NCBI RefSeq assembly: GCF_026241195.1
Contig: NZ_JAPFQO010000013.1
Location: 1-64,000, forward strand
Source of the DNA: Pontibacter anaerobius
Lineage (GTDB): Bacteria > Bacteroidota > Bacteroidia > Cytophagales > Hymenobacteraceae
Length of the DNA stretch: 64,000 nucleotides
Direction of reading: 5' to 3'
Shown here in pieces: positions 33,340 through 41,815 of the stretch (positions are counted from its first letter, which is position 1; every line of letters starts with the position of its first letter). A program made the position numbers and the translations under genes. The notes under the pieces are model-generated. The model made no database searches. It worked only from the letters and a program-made list of their open reading frames with translations, and was not told the DNA's origin.

Positions 33340-33447
33340 TAAGCAGTACTGGCTACTGCTTACGCAGATAGCGATTTACCTTTGGTCTTCTTAAAAGATG
33401 GCAAACTGAAAAACAGGACGCCGCTTACTGAGAAATTGAAGGATTCT

Positions 33448-33495
33448 GAAACACCTGATGTACTTTGACGGGCTACATCAGGTGTTTCTTTTTTT
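33448..33495 (+). terminator. Strong terminator of the small Shine-Dalgarno gene
   Basis: Fifteen-base perfect arms 33448-33462 and 33474-33488 flank an 11-nt loop and are followed by T7. The left arm overlaps the last codons of the extended frame; its TGA lies in the loop. Confidence 0.9.
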
Positions 33496-33518
33496 ACACC
33501 TGTGTTAGTGATGTGCCA

Positions 33519-33893
33519 TTAAAGGTCTTCTTTGTAGATTCTGTTATTGCGCATACGCCGCTCCTGCACAAAAGTACCCACATAAAAGGCAACGGCCACA
33601 AAACAGCTGAACGCCATGAAAAGCAATAGAATATAGTGCAGGTTCCATTCAAATCCGTCCGGATCTATCTGCCAGATCATCAGAAGCCCCGCCAACAGGG
33701 TAAGGGCCGATACCGTGTTAAACACAAAGCGATTATGCTTGCGCAGGTGGTACGTGCATGCCAGCAGCAAAACTCCGAAAAAAGGTGCTACCAGTGCGGT
33801 TGGGGGCTTTGCCGGATTGGTAAAGTATAGAATGAGCCCGGCAATAAGCAGCACCAGCGCGTTGAGTGTGTTTATGATGTAAGGATGTACCAT
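33519..33893 (-). CDS. Small four-helix membrane protein, unknown function
   Basis: 124 residues from MVHPYIINT (33893). The frame continues 61 codons upstream, but that part is cysteine/alanine-rich without homology, so the internal ATG is preferred. Four hydrophobic segments (INTLNALVLLIAGLILYF, LVAPFFGVLLLACTY, FNTVSALTLLAGLLMIW, ILLLFMAFSCFVAVAFYVG) end in a basic tail (ERRMRNNRIYKEDL). The layout recalls small Bacteroidota inner membrane proteins of unknown role. It follows the NlpC/P60 gene on the same strand at 82 bp and may be co-transcribed with it. Confidence 0.7.
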   Translation of the reverse strand: MVHPYIINTLNALVLLIAGLILYFTNPAKPPTALVAPFFGVLLLACTYHLRKHNRFVFNTVSALTLLAGLLMIWQIDPDGFEWNLHYILLLFMAFSCFVAVAFYVGTFVQERRMRNNRIYKEDL

Positions 33894-33975
33894 AGCTGAG
33901 AATTTTACCCGAAAGGGCCTCCGTGGCCCTGCTATGGTTGTGTGTACGTTAAAAAGGAAAAGTGTTATACTTGCC

Positions 33976-34554
33976 CTATAGCACGCGGCGCACCTGCAGG
34001 AAGCGTTGGTCGTAGCCGCTGCCCTCAACCTGGCTAATTTTAACACCACCATTGGAAGAGGAGTGCACAAACTCAATGGTATCGCCTGGCTGTGAGATAA
34101 CGATGCCTACATGGCCCGGCTCACGTACCTGCGAATTTGTACCCGTAAAAATCAACAGGTCGCCTGGGCGTGCTTCGTGGCGCGATACATATTCGCCTTC
34201 CTCGGCCTGCATGCGGGAGGAGTGAGGCAGTTGCACATCATACTTATCATACACGTGGGTGATAAAGCCTGAGCAGTCAAAACCTTTGGGCGTTTCGCCG
34301 GCCCACACATAGGGGGTACCCACTAGCGAGAGCGCATAGTCTATCATTTCAAGCTCATCACTAACAGCCACTTTTGCAGCAGTTGCGGCTTCTGACGTTA
34401 CACCGGCATTACTTTCGCGCGGCACACGAGTGGGCACTTCAATAGCGTTTTCTGAGTCTGACGTACCAGGGTGTGCAAAGTGCTGTGGCATAAAGAGCAG
34501 CAGCAACACTAGCAACACAAGCGGGGAAATCATTACAAGCAAAGTCTTTTTCAT
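33976..34554 (-). CDS. NlpC/P60 family cell-wall endopeptidase
   Basis: A 192-residue protein with an N-terminal signal anchor (KTLLVMISPLVLLVLLLLFM) and a low-complexity linker. The papain-like NlpC/P60 domain spans about 70-190: catalytic Cys in GFDCSGF, His in GHVGIVIS, and the third polar residue in FVHSSSNGG. These enzymes cut D-gamma-glutamyl-diaminopimelate bonds in peptidoglycan. No SH3 or LysM substrate-binding domain is present, so this is a minimal, probably membrane-tethered form. It is divergent from the first STAS-like gene across 270 bp. Confidence 0.93.
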   Translation of the reverse strand: MKKTLLVMISPLVLLVLLLLFMPQHFAHPGTSDSENAIEVPTRVPRESNAGVTSEAATAAKVAVSDELEMIDYALSLVGTPYVWAGETPKGFDCSGFITHVYDKYDVQLPHSSRMQAEEGEYVSRHEARPGDLLIFTGTNSQVREPGHVGIVISQPGDTIEFVHSSSNGGVKISQVEGSGYDQRFLQVRRVL

Positions 34555-34792
34555 AGCGTATAGGTTTGGGTTTACAGGAGTAATAAAGAAAACTTCGTGC
34601 CAGTTTATACTTCCTGCTTCTTCTTATATGCCTAAGCTAATAGCCTAGGTACCAATAACATTTAGTATTAAGCCAAAAGTTCTACCAGCATCTTTTCAGC
34701 CTTGAGAGGCAAAAAAGTATCATTCACAAAGTATAATGTCCGAAATGGATGTAGGTGTGGTATAATAATAGTAATAATAAATGTTAAAATGA

Positions 34793-34800
34793 TACCTTTG
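34793..34800 (+). promoter_or_regulatory. Consensus -7 element before the first STAS-like gene
   Basis: TACCTTTG is a full match to TAnnTTTG and sits 24 bp before the ATG at 34825, within a very AT-rich stretch. No clear -33 TTG is seen at the usual distance. Confidence 0.6.
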
Positions 34801-34824
34801 CAGCACTAGCTTACCTTTGGCCGA

Positions 34825-35244
34825 ATGAAACTTTATAAAGCAAGCTCTTTGGAAATCACATGCTATGAGCCACAGAAACGGCTTTACATGGTATGCCTGG
34901 ATAAACTGAGCTCCAAGGAGTTTAGGGAAGGACTAATAGAGGCGCTCGATTGTGCCGAGCAGCACGAGATAAAACAGTGGCTATTAGACTTGCGTGAAAT
35001 AGGAGAGTTGGAGGAGGATGAGGAAGTTTGGTTGCAGCGTTATTTCTTCCCTAGCATGATGTCAAAGCTCGGTACCGGAAACCACATCGCGATGGTACTG
35101 TCTGAGAAATGCTACAAGGCTTTGTTGTTTGAAGCTGGCAAATTCGGACTTCAGAGCTACAACGAAGTGATTATCATTAAAAACTTCTGCGCGCTGCCAG
35201 ATGCATTAAATTGGCTCGACGGACAATCTGCACACGCTGCTTAA
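34825..35244 (+). CDS. SpoIIAA/STAS-like domain protein, paralogue 1
   Basis: A 139-residue soluble protein. The pattern is a beta strand, a helix, then QWLLDLREIGELEEDEEVWLQRYFFP, a second strand IAMVLSEKCYKALLFE and a terminal helix DALNWLDG. It shares this order (W-x-LDLR..G...ED..W...FP...AVVL...EA..WL) with the proteins at 38212 and 40395, so the three are paralogues. The fold suggested is SpoIIAA/STAS-like. Phosphorylatable STAS serines are not obvious, so an anti-anti-sigma role is not supported. The function is unknown. Confidence 0.7.
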   Translation: MKLYKASSLEITCYEPQKRLYMVCLDKLSSKEFREGLIEALDCAEQHEIKQWLLDLREIGELEEDEEVWLQRYFFPSMMSKLGTGNHIAMVLSEKCYKALLFEAGKFGLQSYNEVIIIKNFCALPDALNWLDGQSAHAA

Positions 35245-35343
35245 TTTAGCCTCGGTTATAACCGCTGTTTGTACAGGGATTTTGAAAAGCACGGTATTTG
35301 TTGTAAAATGCCAAAGCAATCATTAAACATCCCTTATATAAAC

Positions 35344-37152
35344 ATGCTCAAACACAACCGATTTAAATTATCACTCTTAATTGTCTTATTCCTGAGTTTA
35401 GGTAATGCGGCAGCGGCCCTGGCGGCAGAGCTTCGCTATACCCTTTCTATGCCGGAACCGCACACCCATTATTTTGAAGTAGAGGCAGAGCTGAGCGGAG
35501 CCCGCAAATCTCATATCGATTTTACCATGCCTGTGTGGGCACCGGGCTCTTACCTGGTACGCGAGTTCGCTAAAAACGTGGAGAGCTTCGAGGCAACCGA
35601 CGGAAGCGGAAAATCCCTCAGAAGCGAGAAAATTGATAAGAACACCTGGCGCGTGTACAGCAACAAGGCCAGCGTGGTGCGGGCTAAGTATGATGTGTAC
35701 GCCTATGAGATGAGCGTACGCACTAGCTTTTTGGATGCCTCGCACGGTTATGTGAATGGCACCAGCATGTTCATGTATCCGGAAGGGTACCAGAATCAGA
35801 ATGGAACGCTGGTTGTTAAGCCTTTTAGTGGCTGGGATAAAGTATCTACTGGCCTGAAAAGCACCGGCAATTTCACCTATACTTTCCCGAACTACGACAT
35901 TCTGGCCGATTCTCCGCTGGAGATAGGTACACACGAAGTGTATGAGTTTACGGCAGCTGGCGTACCGCATGAGCTGGCTATGTATGGCGGCGGCAACTAT
36001 GAGCCAAAGCAGCTGATGGCTGATATGACGAAGGTGATAGAAGAAGGCGTTGCGTTGATGGGCGAGCTGCCAGTGGACCGTTATGTGTTTATAGTGCACA
36101 ACCTGGAGCGCGGCGGTGGCGGACTGGAGCACCTGAACTCCACCACCCTGCAAACTTCCCGCTGGAACTATGCATCAGAAGCTGGCTACCGTGGATTTCT
36201 GAGCCTGGTGGCGCACGAGTACTTCCACCTTTGGAACGTGAAGCGCCTGCGCCCGGAACCGCTTGGCCCATTCGACTACAACACTGAGAACTATACGCGC
36301 CTGCTGTGGGTATCTGAGGGTATCACCAGCTATTATGATGACTTGCTGGTTCGTCGCGCAGGATTCAATTCTCCCGACAGGTACCTGGGCGTAGTGGCCG
36401 GAAGCATCAACTCAGTTGAGAACACACCCGGCAATAAAGTACAGCCGGTTGCAGAGTCAAGCTTTGACGCATGGATTAAGTATTACCGCCGCAACGAGAA
36501 CTCTAACAATGCCGAGGTATCTTACTACACTAAGGGCGGAGTGCTGGGCCACCTGCTGAACATGGAGATTATGGAGGCTACCAAAGGTGAGAAGAGCCTG
36601 GATGATGTAATGCGCTATATGTACAACCGCTACTATAAAAAGCTGAACAGAGGCTTTAAAGAGGCTGAGTTTAAGGAGGCGATTGAGAAAATTTCAGGCC
36701 GTAAGATGGATGCTTTCTTCCAGAACTATGTGAACGGCACGATGTCTCCTGACTATAATACCTTTTTTGATGCTGCTGGCCTGCAGTTGGTAAACACAAA
36801 CGAAGGCAGCAAATCTATAAACTGGGGAGCCTCTACCTATACATCAGGCGGCAAACTGGTGGTGCGTAGTGTAAGCCGCGGCAGCAGTGCCTGGAAAGGT
36901 GGCCTGAACGTTAACGACGAGATTATAGCCATCAATGGCTACCGTGCCGGTGACAACCTGGAGAGCCAGATTGCAGGAATGAACACAGGTGACACAGCCG
37001 AGGTACTTATTTCCCGTGACGGCAAACTACAGACGTTGAACGTGAAAATGCTACCGGATAACAGCGTACGGTACCAGTTTATCCGTGTAGACAACCCTAC
37101 GCAAGTACAGCAGAAGATTTACAACAAATGGCTTAGCATTAGCAATAGCTAA
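35344..37152 (+). CDS. M61 family metallopeptidase with PDZ domain
   Basis: 602 residues from MLKHNRFKL (35344), which starts the signal peptide (cleavage near ALA-AELRY); upstream codons in frame do not fit. The zinc motif is HEYFH in LSLVAHEYFHLWNVKRL, preceded by the substrate-binding RGGGGLEHLNST and followed by WVSEGITSYYDD with the third ligand. A PDZ domain occupies about 500-590 (SAWKGGLNVNDEIIAINGYRA). M61 peptidases are glycyl aminopeptidase-like enzymes, here probably periplasmic. Length and domain order match the family. A hairpin terminator follows. Confidence 0.93.
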   Translation: MLKHNRFKLSLLIVLFLSLGNAAAALAAELRYTLSMPEPHTHYFEVEAELSGARKSHIDFTMPVWAPGSYLVREFAKNVESFEATDGSGKSLRSEKIDKNTWRVYSNKASVVRAKYDVYAYEMSVRTSFLDASHGYVNGTSMFMYPEGYQNQNGTLVVKPFSGWDKVSTGLKSTGNFTYTFPNYDILADSPLEIGTHEVYEFTAAGVPHELAMYGGGNYEPKQLMADMTKVIEEGVALMGELPVDRYVFIVHNLERGGGGLEHLNSTTLQTSRWNYASEAGYRGFLSLVAHEYFHLWNVKRLRPEPLGPFDYNTENYTRLLWVSEGITSYYDDLLVRRAGFNSPDRYLGVVAGSINSVENTPGNKVQPVAESSFDAWIKYYRRNENSNNAEVSYYTKGGVLGHLLNMEIMEATKGEKSLDDVMRYMYNRYYKKLNRGFKEAEFKEAIEKISGRKMDAFFQNYVNGTMSPDYNTFFDAAGLQLVNTNEGSKSINWGASTYTSGGKLVVRSVSRGSSAWKGGLNVNDEIIAINGYRAGDNLESQIAGMNTGDTAEVLISRDGKLQTLNVKMLPDNSVRYQFIRVDNPTQVQQKIYNKWLSISNS

Positions 37153-37167
37153 GTGTAAACTGCACAT

Positions 37168-37209
37168 AAACAGAGAAGGCCGGAGTTAACGCTCTGGCCT
37201 TCTCTGTTT
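37168..37209. terminator. Terminator between M61 peptidase and SIMPL genes
   Basis: Eighteen-base arms 37168-37185 and 37192-37209 pair with one mismatch around a 6-nt loop; A3/T3 ends allow use from both strands. Confidence 0.82.
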
Positions 37210-37283
37210 ATAAGCCTCATTTAAGTAATGTGCAGAAGCAGGAGGTAGGATGCTTTCCGAAGTAGTTGCCTATACTTTATACT

Positions 37284-38012
37284 TTAATCCAGCCTGAAAG
37301 ACGCGCTGACCACTGCCGTAATCTCTTTCTCAATGGAGGTCGCATCGTTAATGCCGTAGTCGGAGATCATATTGGAGTTGACTGGGGTGATTTGGATAAC
37401 GCCCATGCGGGCATTGGTGATGGCGCCCAGGTCGCTGCCGGTGGCTTCGGCAATTTTCTGGGCACGGTGCAGCGCGTCTTTGGCCGCATCAGCCTGTATC
37501 TCAATTTTCAGGTCTGCCAGTTTGGTAAAGTAGTATTCCGGCGGCATCACCATGATATTAATACCCTTGCTTACGAGCGAAGTCATGTCCAGCGACACCG
37601 CCTTGATCTTCTGCACATCCTGTGAGGTTACCTGCACCAGTTGGTTCGCGTTGTACTGTATAATGCGGTTAGTGCTGTAGCCCTGACTGGTTACTTCATA
37701 AATAGGGTTCAGGTTGATCGTGTTCAGTTCAATGTCAGCCTCCGCGAAGCCTTTTCCTTTCAGGTACTGGAGCACCGTAGGGCGTTGCTCCAGCAGCCGC
37801 TGATACGCTTCTTCGGCAGTACCTGCTTCAGCCTGTATGTTGCTGCGAAGTATACCGAGGTCTGAGGATATCTCACGTTTGGCAGAGCCGGTAACATTAA
37901 TGGTTTGGTTGGCCTGGTCCCTGAACCTGAAGACCTGTGATAACAGGAGGGCAGAGATAATCAGGCTTATACCAAGTACGATGGTGGGGTAGAGGAGGCT
38001 GTTCCGAGTCAT
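37284..38012 (-). CDS. SIMPL (DUF541) domain protein
   Basis: A 242-residue protein with an N-terminal signal anchor (TIVLGISLIISALLLSQVF). The SIMPL/DUF541 domain begins with INVTGSAKREISSDLGILRSN and ends EKEITAVVSASFRLD, with the usual helix AAKDALHRAQKIAEATG. Family members such as E. coli YggE and Brucella BP26 are periplasmic oligomers that lower oxidative stress, or associate with channels. It is monocistronic, convergent with the M61 gene and divergent from the second STAS-like gene. Confidence 0.92.
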   Translation of the reverse strand: MTRNSLLYPTIVLGISLIISALLLSQVFRFRDQANQTINVTGSAKREISSDLGILRSNIQAEAGTAEEAYQRLLEQRPTVLQYLKGKGFAEADIELNTINLNPIYEVTSQGYSTNRIIQYNANQLVQVTSQDVQKIKAVSLDMTSLVSKGINIMVMPPEYYFTKLADLKIEIQADAAKDALHRAQKIAEATGSDLGAITNARMGVIQITPVNSNMISDYGINDATSIEKEITAVVSASFRLD

Positions 38013-38211
38013 ACTCCTTATACGATCCAGGTGATAAATTTGCTATAAGCTGAAAGAATTGTACAACAATTCTGCTTTAGGAAAACTATTTTATACTTTA
38101 ATATCAGCCGAGGGAAGAAAAACCGCTGGTAAAGTAGGACGGTAAGTGCTTGTTTATTAATTTATAGCTATGTATATTTCGTTCTAACTATGCGCTAAGA
38201 TTGCTCTTACT

Positions 38212-38658
38212 ATGGTGATATTCGAAACTCCGAGCGCCCTTGTAACTTATCAGAAACAGGAAAGGCTGTTGCTGATACAGTGGCTAAGGAAGCCTGATAT
38301 GGATCTGTTCATGGATACCTACCTGCACGCACTGCAGTTTGTATGTGAGCATCAGCAAACCTATTATTTCTGCACCGACCAATCGCAGATCGGGCCGCTG
38401 GACAGGGAGCAGGAAAGCTGGCTGAACCAGGAGTATTACCCAAAGGTGTATGACTGCATTAAAGATGAAATTTATGCGGCCATCGTTTTCTCCAATTCCC
38501 ATTTCAAAGCGATAGTTACAAACTACCAGGCGTCGGTTACCCTTCCGCAGCAGCACTTTATACACTTCAATTATTTTACAAAGCAGCAGGAGGCGCTGCA
38601 ATGGCTTTTAGATTTGAAAAAAGGCCAGGATGTGGCTTTAATATCGCCGACAAACTGA
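38212..38658 (+). CDS. SpoIIAA/STAS-like domain protein, paralogue 2
   Basis: A 148-residue protein of the same family as those at 34825 and 40395. It shows LLLIQWLRKPDMDLFMDTY, a strand ending YYFCTDQSQIGPLDREQESWL, the YYPKVYD turn, AAIVFSNSHFKAIV and a final EALQWLLDL helix. There is no signal peptide. The three copies lie within 6 kb but are separated by unrelated genes, so they arose by duplication followed by insertion, or as separate acquisitions. The 3' end converges with the glutamate dehydrogenase gene at a distance of only 33 bp. The function is unknown. Confidence 0.68.
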   Translation: MVIFETPSALVTYQKQERLLLIQWLRKPDMDLFMDTYLHALQFVCEHQQTYYFCTDQSQIGPLDREQESWLNQEYYPKVYDCIKDEIYAAIVFSNSHFKAIVTNYQASVTLPQQHFIHFNYFTKQQEALQWLLDLKKGQDVALISPTN

Positions 38659-38691
38659 CCTCTTTTATACTTCTCTTTACCAAGGTTCCTA

Positions 38692-40116
38692 TCAAGGGAA
38701 AATACCCAGCAACTCGTAACTTACCCCAATCTTCTCAATTGCCGTCAGGAATGCAGCCGAACGTAAACCCGGTGTGTTTTTCTGCACCATCACATCCCTT
38801 ATCTCATGGTAAGCATTTATCATCGTATCTTCCAGACCGGATCTAACCAGGCTGATCTCATCTGAACCCTGCGTCAGGAAAGCGCGCTCCTGAGAGGTCA
38901 TGCTTTTACCGGAACTTGTCTCGATGGCGTTTACAAGTCGGCGGTAACTAGCTTCCTCGGCACGTTTACCCATACGCCCGAACCGAACATTGGAAAGGTT
39001 CTTAAGCCACTCAAAGTATGAAACGGTTACACCGCCGGCATTCAGGTATAGGTCGGGCAGAATAACGATGTCGTTCTTGAGCATGATGTCCTCTGCCTCC
39101 CGGGTTACCGGGCCGTTTGCCCCCTCAGCGATGATCTTGGCCTTAATTCTGCCAGCGTTACCGCTGTGGATTACGTTTTCCAGTGCGGCTGGCAGGAGAA
39201 TATCGCACTCCAGTTCCAGCATCTCCTCCGAGTTTTGGTAGTTCCTGCAGTCCTTGAAATTAAGTATAGAACCGTTTTCGCTACGGTGTTTGAAAGCTTC
39301 TTTTACATCTATGCCGTTTTCGTTGTAAATACCACCTTCCCGTTCGGCAATGCCTGTAATGATAGCGCCGTCCTGCTGGCAGAAGTATGCGGCATGGTAG
39401 CCCACATTGCCAAGGCCCTGCACAATTATGCGTTTCCCTTCCATGGTGTTGCCGTTCAGTCCTCTTCCTTTCATCATGTCCGAATCGGCCAATAGCTCCC
39501 GTAAACCAAAGTATATCCCGAGTCCGGTTGCTTCCGCTCGGCCCCTGATGCCTCCCTGGCCTACAGGTTTACCGGTTACGCAACCCAAGGCGTTGGTCTC
39601 GCCATACTTTAGCGCCTGGTACGTGTCGGCAATCCAGGCCATTTCGCGGCTGCCTGTACCGTAATCCGGGGCAGGCACATCCATGCCCGGGCCAATGAGG
39701 TTCTTCTTTATAAGCTCGGCAGCATAACGGCGCGTTACTTTTTCAAGTGTTTTCTCCGAACTTGTTCGGGGATTTATCTTTACACCGCCTTTCGCACCGC
39801 CAAACGGCACATCCACCACGGCACACTTAAACGTCATTAAAGTAGCCAGGGCTTTTACCTCGTCCTCATCTACCTGCATACTAAAGCGAATACCGCCCTT
39901 GGATGGGAGCTTGTGGTGGCTGTGCTGCACCCGGATTCCCTCGATCACCTCAACCTTTCCGTCTATCTCTACCGGAAACGATACTTTGTACACACTGTTT
40001 GTTGCTTTGATTTGTGCTAGAATGCCCGGGCTTAGCTTGGAGAAACTGGCGGCGTGGTCGAAATACTGATGGACACTGTCTAAGAATTTTTTGCCTTCGT
40101 TAGGTGTATTTGCCAT
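38692..40116 (-). CDS. Glutamate dehydrogenase (Glu/Leu/Phe/Val dehydrogenase family)
   Basis: A 474-residue enzyme. The substrate-binding motif PSKGGIRF and the catalytic lysine region VDVPFGGAKGGV are intact, as are PAPDYGTG and the Rossmann fingerprint VQGLGNVGYHAAYF; AEGANGPVT closes the cofactor cleft. It interconverts glutamate and 2-oxoglutarate plus ammonia, linking nitrogen and carbon metabolism; leucine dehydrogenase is excluded by length. A roughly 275-bp AT-rich region lies upstream, suggesting elaborate regulation, but no operator could be defined. Confidence 0.94.
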   Translation of the reverse strand: MANTPNEGKKFLDSVHQYFDHAASFSKLSPGILAQIKATNSVYKVSFPVEIDGKVEVIEGIRVQHSHHKLPSKGGIRFSMQVDEDEVKALATLMTFKCAVVDVPFGGAKGGVKINPRTSSEKTLEKVTRRYAAELIKKNLIGPGMDVPAPDYGTGSREMAWIADTYQALKYGETNALGCVTGKPVGQGGIRGRAEATGLGIYFGLRELLADSDMMKGRGLNGNTMEGKRIIVQGLGNVGYHAAYFCQQDGAIITGIAEREGGIYNENGIDVKEAFKHRSENGSILNFKDCRNYQNSEEMLELECDILLPAALENVIHSGNAGRIKAKIIAEGANGPVTREAEDIMLKNDIVILPDLYLNAGGVTVSYFEWLKNLSNVRFGRMGKRAEEASYRRLVNAIETSSGKSMTSQERAFLTQGSDEISLVRSGLEDTMINAYHEIRDVMVQKNTPGLRSAAFLTAIEKIGVSYELLGIFP

Positions 40117-40394
40117 ACAAGTGTTCTTTTATAGGGATGATGGTTTGATGATTTATGAACGGCGTATACGCGTATTTGTTCTGTTTAGCCCTTTATGGCT
40201 CCATATAACAATCAGTTGTAGACTGGTTATAAGGAGGTTGAGGGAAGAACATTCAAAATAAATGTTATATTAAATATTAAATTAATTTTAATATATTGTT
40301 TTTTAGCTTTAAAATAAGCTATTTTACCATGCTATATTTATAACAATGCATTCTAAGAGGTTGAATATAGGGGGATTATATAATTCAGGCCTCC
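40117..40394. other. AT-rich divergent intergenic region
   Basis: This lies between glutamate dehydrogenase and the third STAS-like gene. The stretch 40255-40340 is almost entirely A and T with nested TTAAT/ATTAA words. It is a likely site of promoters or of an architectural protein. No ORF is supported. Confidence 0.45.
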
Positions 40395-40913
40395 ATGATA
40401 ACTGATGCCTTAAGAGATAAAGATTTACCTATGGAAAGAATTGTTGGTGCTGATATGATGGCAGAAAATCCGGCTGGAGAAGTACAGGACTTGCTGAAAA
40501 CAGATAAGTTGCGTGTACGGTATGCCGCTCAGGCAGATACTTTATTTATTTATTGGGAGGGAGCGGTGAGTTCTGAGGAGTTAAAAATCGGCTACACGCG
40601 GATAATTGAGCTCGTCCGGAGACTAAAGCCGGTAAAGTGGCAGCTTGATCTCCAAAAGCGCGGTACCATCAGGCGGGAGGACCAGCGGTGGGTATTTGAA
40701 CACGTTTTTCCGGAAGTCCTTAGTATCGTGAATGATGATGTTTTTATCGCGGTGGTTCTGCCCGTTTTTCTGATGCATGACCTGGTAAGCGAGCTGAGCG
40801 GCGATGAGCTGATGCAGGATAGCAATTTCCTGATCATGCAGCACTTTATGTACCCGGAGGAGGCACAGCGCTGGCTCAACGAGATGCACCTGATCAAGAC
40901 AGGCACAAAGTAA
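40395..40913 (+). CDS. SpoIIAA/STAS-like domain protein, paralogue 3
   Basis: A 172-residue protein; the third local paralogue. The shared core runs from LRVRYAAQADTLFIYWEGAVSSEEL through KWQLDLQKRGTIRREDQRWVFEHVFPEV and AVVLPVFLMHDLV to a terminal EEAQRWLNEM. The first 30 residues are an extension not found in the other two; ATGs at 40431 and 40455 are alternative starts. There is no signal peptide or membrane segment. A 56-bp perfect palindromic terminator follows directly. The function is unknown. Confidence 0.7.
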   Translation: MITDALRDKDLPMERIVGADMMAENPAGEVQDLLKTDKLRVRYAAQADTLFIYWEGAVSSEELKIGYTRIIELVRRLKPVKWQLDLQKRGTIRREDQRWVFEHVFPEVLSIVNDDVFIAVVLPVFLMHDLVSELSGDELMQDSNFLIMQHFMYPEEAQRWLNEMHLIKTGTK

Positions 40914-40926
40914 GGATTATTAAGTG

Positions 40927-40982
40927 GCATAAAGTATAAAAGCCCGGCCTGTAGCTACAGGCCGGGCTTTTATACTTTATGC
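40927..40982. terminator. 56-bp perfect palindrome, bidirectional terminator
   Basis: Arms 40927-40954 and 40955-40982 are exact reverse complements with no spacer. The GC core (GCCCGGCC) is flanked by AAAGTATAAAA and TTTTATACTTT. It separates the convergent STAS-like and FKBP genes. Confidence 0.92.
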
Positions 40983-40993
40983 TTCAGGGGCAA

Positions 40994-41593
40994 CTACTTC
41001 ACCTGCAGCAGCTCTACATCAAAGATAAGCGTAGAGTGCGGGCCGATCACGTCGCCGGCTCCCTGTGCTCCGTAGGCCAGTTCAGATGGGATGAATAGTC
41101 TCCACTTAGCACCTTCCTTCATTTTCTGCAGCGCCTCTGTCCATCCGGCAATTACGCCGTTTACCGGGAAAGTTGCTGGCTGGCCGCGCTCATAAGATGA
41201 GTCAAAGGTAGTGCCATCAATCAGAGTGCCGTGGTAATGCGTGGTTACGGTATCTGTAGCAGACGGAGACTTGCCGGTACCTTCTTTCAGCTCGATGTAC
41301 TGCAGGCCGCTAGGCAATGTCTGTACACCCTCTTTGTTTTTATTTTCAGCAAGAAACTGCTCACCAGCCTCTTTGTTTACTGATCCGGCAGAACTTTGCT
41401 TCTGCGCCACCTCCTGCTGCAGTGCCATCATGGCTTCCTGCACCTCCTGCTGCGACAGGGAAGAGGCATTACCAGCCTGTACATCTTTCAAGCCTTTCAT
41501 AAAAGACTCGGCTTCCACCTCAATGCCTTGTTTTTTCAGGTTAGTAGCCATGTCGCGGCCAATGATGTAGCTGATTTTCTCTTTTAAATCCAT
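40994..41593 (-). CDS. FKBP-type peptidyl-prolyl cis-trans isomerase
   Basis: 199 residues from MDLKEK (41593); the frame extends seven codons further to 41614. The N-terminal helical dimerisation part (ISYIIGRDMATNLKKQGIEV, FMKGLKDV) is typical of FklB/Mip-like enzymes. The FKBP domain shows VTTHYHGTLIDGTTFDSSYERG, VIAGWTEALQKMKEGAKW and a closing IFDVELLQV. It catalyses prolyl isomerisation and aids protein folding. No signal peptide is seen, so a cytoplasmic location is likely, although many Mip-like relatives are exported. Confidence 0.94.
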   Translation of the reverse strand: MDLKEKISYIIGRDMATNLKKQGIEVEAESFMKGLKDVQAGNASSLSQQEVQEAMMALQQEVAQKQSSAGSVNKEAGEQFLAENKNKEGVQTLPSGLQYIELKEGTGKSPSATDTVTTHYHGTLIDGTTFDSSYERGQPATFPVNGVIAGWTEALQKMKEGAKWRLFIPSELAYGAQGAGDVIGPHSTLIFDVELLQVK

Positions 41594-41768
41594 AGTGTGT
41601 GGTTGTGCACCCATGGGTGCGGTTTAGTATGATAGTTACAGGCCTGCAAGCAAGCCGTACAAAGTTACCATTTTTCAGCCCGAAGCCAAAGTATGCTCCT
41701 GGGCGTCCAATAGCGAGTGCTTGCAGGGAGGGTATAGGGCAGTTTAAGTGGCGGCTAAGTATAAATAA

Positions 41769-41792
41769 GGCTACTCCTTGCAAGGAATAGCC
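41769..41792 (-). terminator. Hairpin after the 43-residue peptide gene
   Basis: GGCTACTCCTTG (41769-41780) and CAAGGAATAGCC (41781-41792) pair with one mismatch and no loop. On the minus strand it is followed by TTATTTATACTT. Confidence 0.6.
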
Positions 41793-41815
41793 CCCTTTAT
41801 ATTGGTGGAACTTGC

